NCBI GenBank assembly: GCA_021848555.1
Contig: JAJZUN010000091.1
Coordinates: forward strand, 1-8,817
Source of the DNA: Pseudomonadota bacterium
GTDB taxonomy: Bacteria > Pseudomonadota > Gammaproteobacteria > Burkholderiales > SG8-39
Length of the DNA: 8,817 nucleotides
Reading direction: 5' to 3'
Shown: piece after piece, positions 6,503 to 8,817 of the stretch
How positions within the stretch are numbered: the first letter of the stretch is position 1
Layout: every line of letters starts with the position of its first letter
The notes under the pieces: generated by a model
Told to the model about the DNA's origin: nothing
The model's database searches: none
The model's input: only the letters and a program-made list of their open reading frames with translations
Position numbers and translations under genes: made by a program

Positions 6503-7888
6503 ATGAACCAGCCCCGCGAACTCAGCGCCACCCTCGTCGACGAACTCAAGGCCCTGCTGGGCGAGCGCGCCAGCATCGCGCGCGGCATCTGCGAGCAGCA
6601 CGGCAAAGACGAATCCTACTTTCCCTACGCGGCGCCCGACGCCGTGGTGTTTCCGCAATCGACGGAGGAAGTCCGCGACGTCGTCAATATCTGCCGCCGC
6701 CACCAGGTCCCGATGATTCCCTACGGCGTCGGCACCTCGCTCGAGGGCCATATCCTGGCGGTGAAGGGGGGCGTATGCCTAGACCTGAGCCAGATGAACA
6801 AGGTTCTCGCCGTGCACGAAGCCGACCTTGACGCGGTGGTGCAGGCCGGGGTCACGCGCAAGCAGCTGAACGAGTACATCCGCCACACCGGCCTGTTCTT
6901 CCCCGTCGATCCGGGCGCCGACGCGACCATAGGCGGCATGACCGCGACGCGCGCCTCCGGCACCAACGCGGTGCGCTACGGCACCATGCGCGAAAACGTC
7001 ATCACGCTCACCGTGGTGCTCGCCGACGGCCGCATCATCAAGACGGCGCGGCGGGCGAAGAAATCCGCGGCGGGATACGACCTGACGCGGCTGTTCGTCG
7101 GCTCCGAGGGCACGCTGGGCGTCATCACCGAGATAACGGTCAAGCTGTATGCGGTGCAGGAAGCCATGTCCGCGGCGGTCTGCGCCTTCGCATCGATCGA
7201 GGGCTGCACCAAGACCGTGATCCAGACGATACAGGCCGGTGTGCCGATCGCGCGCTGCGAAATCGTCGACGCCACCGCGATCGGCAGCATCAACAAGTAC
7301 AGCAAGACCGACTACCGCATCGCCCCGACCCTGTTCTTCGAGTTCCACGGCACCACGGCGGGCGTGGTGGAACAGGCCGAGGCGGTACAGGAGATCGCGA
7401 GGGAGAACGGCGGCATGGATTTCCAATGGGCGACCAGGGCGGAGGACCGCACCAAACTGTGGGAAGCGCGCCACAACGCCTACTTCGCCGGCCTGCAGCT
7501 GCGCCCCGGCTGCCGGGCGATTTCGACCGACGTCTGCGTGCCCATTTCGCGGCTGGCCGAGTGCGTGGCCGAAACCATGAAAGACGTGGCCGGCTATATC
7601 TGCCCGGTACCGCTGCTCGGGCATGTCGGCGACGGCAATTTCCACCTGATGTTCCTGGTCGACCCGGAAAAACCGGAGGAACTGGAACTGGCCAAGGCAT
7701 TCAACAAGCGCTTGGTGCGGCGCGCGCTCGCCATGGAAGGCACCTGCACCGGGGAGCACGGCATCGGCCTCGGCAAACAGTCCTCGCTGCAGGAAGAATT
7801 GGGCGAAGCGGTCGACGTGATGCGCGATATCAAGCGCCTGTTCGACCCGGACAATCTGATGAACCCGGGGAAAGTCGTGCCGTTGTAG
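6503..7888 (+). CDS. FAD-binding 2-hydroxyacid dehydrogenase-type oxidoreductase (D-lactate dehydrogenase/GlcD-like)
   Basis: A 461-residue flavoprotein with the vanillyl-alcohol-oxidase-type FAD domain followed by the FAD-oxidase_C domain. FAD-contacting segments are PYGVGTSLEGH (73-83), PVDPGADATIGGMTATRASG (134-153) with NAVRYGTMRENV (155-166), and GYDLTRLFVGSEGTLGVIT (191-209). The C-terminal domain has GHVGDGNFH (373-381) and TGEHGIGLGK (416-425). His374, His381 and Glu418 correspond to the metal-binding residues of D-2-hydroxyglutarate and D-lactate dehydrogenases in this family. It probably oxidises a 2-hydroxyacid, passing electrons to cytochrome c or quinone; the substrate is unknown. 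No GlcE or GlcF partner gene follows, which favours the stand-alone D-lactate dehydrogenase type over glycolate oxidase. ATG 6503 is preferred because the in-frame TTG at 6473 overlaps the -10 hexamer. It diverges from the hydrolase/TRAP run and may serve the same pathway. Confidence 0.92.
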   Translation: MNQPRELSATLVDELKALLGERASIARGICEQHGKDESYFPYAAPDAVVFPQSTEEVRDVVNICRRHQVPMIPYGVGTSLEGHILAVKGGVCLDLSQMNKVLAVHEADLDAVVQAGVTRKQLNEYIRHTGLFFPVDPGADATIGGMTATRASGTNAVRYGTMRENVITLTVVLADGRIIKTARRAKKSAAGYDLTRLFVGSEGTLGVITEITVKLYAVQEAMSAAVCAFASIEGCTKTVIQTIQAGVPIARCEIVDATAIGSINKYSKTDYRIAPTLFFEFHGTTAGVVEQAEAVQEIARENGGMDFQWATRAEDRTKLWEARHNAYFAGLQLRPGCRAISTDVCVPISRLAECVAETMKDVAGYICPVPLLGHVGDGNFHLMFLVDPEKPEELELAKAFNKRLVRRALAMEGTCTGEHGIGLGKQSSLQEELGEAVDVMRDIKRLFDPDNLMNPGKVVPL

Positions 7889-7959
7889 GCGCATGCAACG
7901 TTCGGCGCCTAAGTACTTCTGCGTGCCGACGCCACTAAAACCTGCGCGCTGCGCGCGCC

Positions 7960-8010
7960 AACCGTAATTTCTGTACGGATGAAAAGCGTATCCGTACAGA
8001 AATTACGGTT
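7960..8010. repeat. Hairpin A: perfect 21-bp inverted repeat, 9-nt loop
   Basis: Arms 7960-7980 and 7990-8010 are perfectly complementary around loop GAAAAGCGT (7981-7989). The tip, CGGATGAAAAGCGTATCCG (7976-7994), recurs with two changes and opposite orientation in hairpin B, while the rest of the stem is unrelated. There is no T-tract on either side, so a standard intrinsic terminator is unlikely. The last six bases of the right arm, ACGGTT, are repeated immediately downstream at 8011-8016. Confidence 0.9.
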
Positions 8011-8048
8011 ACGGTTAACCCCAAACAGATCGTCTGGGTTTCAATCGA

Positions 8049-8099
8049 GATCGTCAATAGCGCGCGGATGTGCTTTTCATCCGCGCGCTATTGACGATC
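8049..8099. repeat. Hairpin B: perfect 22-bp inverted repeat, 7-nt loop
   Basis: Arms 8049-8070 and 8078-8099 are perfectly complementary around TGCTTTT (8071-8077). Read on the minus strand, its tip (8083-8065) is CGGATGAAAAGCACATCCG, matching 17 of 19 positions of the hairpin A tip. Outside the tip the stem (GATCGTCAATAGCGCG...) has nothing in common with A. Total length is 51 nt, the same as hairpin A. Confidence 0.9.
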
Positions 8100-8100
8100 C

Positions 8101-8124
8101 GCGCGGACGGGACGCCGTCCGCGC
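8101..8124. repeat. Hairpin C: 10-bp GC-rich inverted repeat
   Basis: GCGCGGACGG (8101-8110) and CCGTCCGCGC (8115-8124) pair around loop GACG. It abuts hairpin B with one base between and shares the GCGCGGA string with B's stem, so alternative pairings between B and C are possible. No T-tract follows on either strand. It lacks the GATGAAAAGC tip. Confidence 0.8.
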
Positions 8125-8133
8125 AAGAGATAT

Positions 8134-8160
8134 AAGATCAGTTCGAACTGATTTTCTTCT
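8134..8160 (+). terminator. Possible intrinsic terminator of the FAD oxidoreductase transcript
   Basis: The 16-nt palindrome ATCAGTTCGAACTGAT (8137-8152) is followed on the plus strand by TTTCTTCTT, ending just before the orn stop codon (8161-8163). A weak AT-rich stem with a pyrimidine-rich but interrupted tail makes this a modest terminator candidate. On the minus strand the following sequence (CTTATATCTC) is not T-rich. The palindrome could instead be a protein binding site. Confidence 0.4.
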
Positions 8161-8706
8161 TCAGACTTTCAGGAAGTGTTCGCGGTAGTACTTCAACTCC
8201 GCGATCGACTCGTAGATATCGGCCAGCGCTTCGTGCTTGCCGTGTTTGGTGAGCCCCTTGGCCAGCTCCGGTTTCCAGCGCTTCACCAGTTCCTTCAGCG
8301 TGCTGACGTCGAGGTTGCGATAGTGGAAATAGGCCTCCAGCCGCGGCATGTGCCGCGCCAGAAATCTGCGGTCCTGGCAGATGGAATTGCCGCAGATCGG
8401 CGAGGTTCTGATCGGCAGATGTTGCGCGAGGAAGTCCAGGTACTGCTGCTCGGCCTCGGCCTCGGCCAGCGTCGACGCCTTGACCTTGGCGATCAGGCCG
8501 GAACGCGCGTGCGTGGATTTGTTCCAGTCGTCCATCGCGTCGAGCACGCCATCGGCCTGATGCACGACCAGCACCGGCGACTCGGCAACGACATTCAGTT
8601 GCGCGTCCGTGACCACGATGGCCATCTCGATAATTCGGTCGCGGTCGGGATCTAATCCGGTCATCTCCATGTCCAACCAGGCTAGATTGTTCTGATCTTG
8701 AGGCAT
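8161..8706 (-). CDS. orn: Oligoribonuclease
   Basis: A 181-residue DEDDh 3'-to-5' exoribonuclease of exactly the usual length. It degrades 2-5 nt RNA fragments, and pGpG from cyclic-di-GMP turnover, to mononucleotides in the cytosol, and is essential in many gammaproteobacteria. All catalytic residues are present: Asp12 and Glu14 in [11 protein letters not shown] (10-20), Asp112 in NSICQDRRF (107-115), His158 and Asp163 in [12 protein letters not shown] (157-168). ATG 8706 gives the standard N-terminus ([17 protein letters not shown]); the Shine-Dalgarno is weak. It converges on the FAD oxidoreductase and diverges from the gene starting near 8749 across 42 nt. Confidence 0.97.
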   Translation of the reverse strand: MPQDQNNLAWLDMEMTGLDPDRDRIIEMAIVVTDAQLNVVAESPVLVVHQADGVLDAMDDWNKSTHARSGLIAKVKASTLAEAEAEQQYLDFLAQHLPIRTSPICGNSICQDRRFLARHMPRLEAYFHYRNLDVSTLKELVKRWKPELAKGLTKHGKHEALADIYESIAELKYYREHFLKV

Positions 8707-8748
8707 GATGCCGGCGATTTCCGCGTTAATTGATTGAAGGGCTTTATT

Positions 8749-8817
8749 GTGTCATATTTCAGCCAGATGCAGACTTTCACCGCCGTCTTTCTCGCAGCAC
8801 TCGCGCTCACTGTCGGC
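8749..8817 (+). CDS. 5' end of a divergent gene, possibly M48-family membrane metallopeptidase (partial)
   Basis: Only 23 codons are in the window. GTG 8749 (AAGGG 8 nt upstream, at 8736-8740) or in-frame ATG 8767 begins [17 protein letters not shown], a hydrophobic segment with the look of a first transmembrane helix. In many betaproteobacteria orn is divergent from an M48-family zinc metallopeptidase with this kind of N-terminus; the identification rests on that context and on resemblance of a few residues. The zinc motif HExxH would lie outside the window. A TTGATT (8730-8735) / CATATT (8753-8758) promoter-like pair with 17-nt spacing would, if real, favour the ATG at 8767. Confidence 0.5.
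   Translation, partial: MSYFSQMQTFTAVFLAALALTVG

Larger units (their letters stand above)
7889..8160. other. Intergenic region of stacked inverted repeats between convergent genes
   Basis: 272 nt between the convergent FAD oxidoreductase and orn genes, with no coding potential I can support. From left to right it holds: a 7-bp inverted repeat starting in the oxidoreductase stop codon (TAGGCGC/GCGCCTA, 7886-7892 and 7905-7911); a GC-alternating run (7943-7958); hairpin A (7960-8010); tandem ACGGTT (8005-8016) running into the palindrome GGTTAACC (8013-8020); hairpin B (8049-8099); hairpin C (8101-8124); and palindrome D (8137-8152). The density of perfect inverted repeats is far above that of any other spacer in the window. 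Confidence 0.85.

Noticed and set aside
6779..7894. A 371-codon minus-strand open frame
   Set aside because: Antisense to the FAD oxidoreductase, which has intact FAD and metal-site motifs on the plus strand.
7960..8099. Insertion sequence or MITE with terminal inverted repeats
   Set aside because: Each inverted repeat closes on a 7-9 nt loop, and the A and B arms do not match each other, so they are not the two ends of one element. No target-site duplication or transposase is visible.
7960..8124. CRISPR-like array
   Set aside because: There are only two similar tips, in opposite orientation, and the variable parts are paired arms rather than spacers; no cas gene is present.

Overview
The window comes from a high-GC bacterial chromosome, most likely a betaproteobacterium. 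This is inferred from three things: the codon bias, the DctPQM-type TRAP transporter beside a lactonase-like amidohydrolase, and oligoribonuclease (orn) diverging from what looks like an M48-type membrane protein. No rRNA, tRNA, transposase or CRISPR array is visible, and the genus cannot be fixed from the sequence.

Layout. Positions 1-6333 read leftward (minus strand). In transcription order they hold: an amidohydrolase_2 / PDC-lactonase-like hydrolase (6333-5440); a TRAP solute-binding protein, dctP (5406-4408); an intrinsic terminator (4390-4363); the small and large TRAP permeases dctQ (4343-3843) and dctM (3850-2567); an FMN split-barrel flavin reductase (2496-1870); an alanine-rich coiled-coil protein built of five 36-residue repeats (1781-1233); and, 5 nt later, a GAF-GAF-PAS sensor protein that runs off the left edge (1227 to 1). 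Reading rightward from the same intergenic region is an FAD-linked 2-hydroxyacid dehydrogenase-type oxidoreductase (6503-7888), with a recognisable sigma70-like promoter. Next comes a 272-nt intergenic stretch crowded with perfect inverted repeats (7889-8160). Then orn on the minus strand (8706-8161) and the first codons of a divergent rightward gene (8749-8817).

How the genes may work together. The hydrolase, TRAP importer, flavin reductase and divergent FAD oxidoreductase look like a small uptake-and-catabolism island for an organic acid, possibly a lactone or aromatic ring-cleavage product; the substrate cannot be read from sequence. The terminator after dctP would let the periplasmic binding protein be made in excess over the membrane subunits. 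The coiled-coil and GAF-GAF-PAS genes are a separate, probably co-translated signalling pair. The GAF-GAF-PAS arrangement suggests a class III adenylate/guanylate cyclase or similar output beyond the window, which cannot be confirmed here.

The most unusual element is the pair of long perfect hairpins at 7960-8010 and 8049-8099. They carry the same 19-nt tip (CGGATGAAAAGCRYATCCG, in opposite orientations) on completely different stems.
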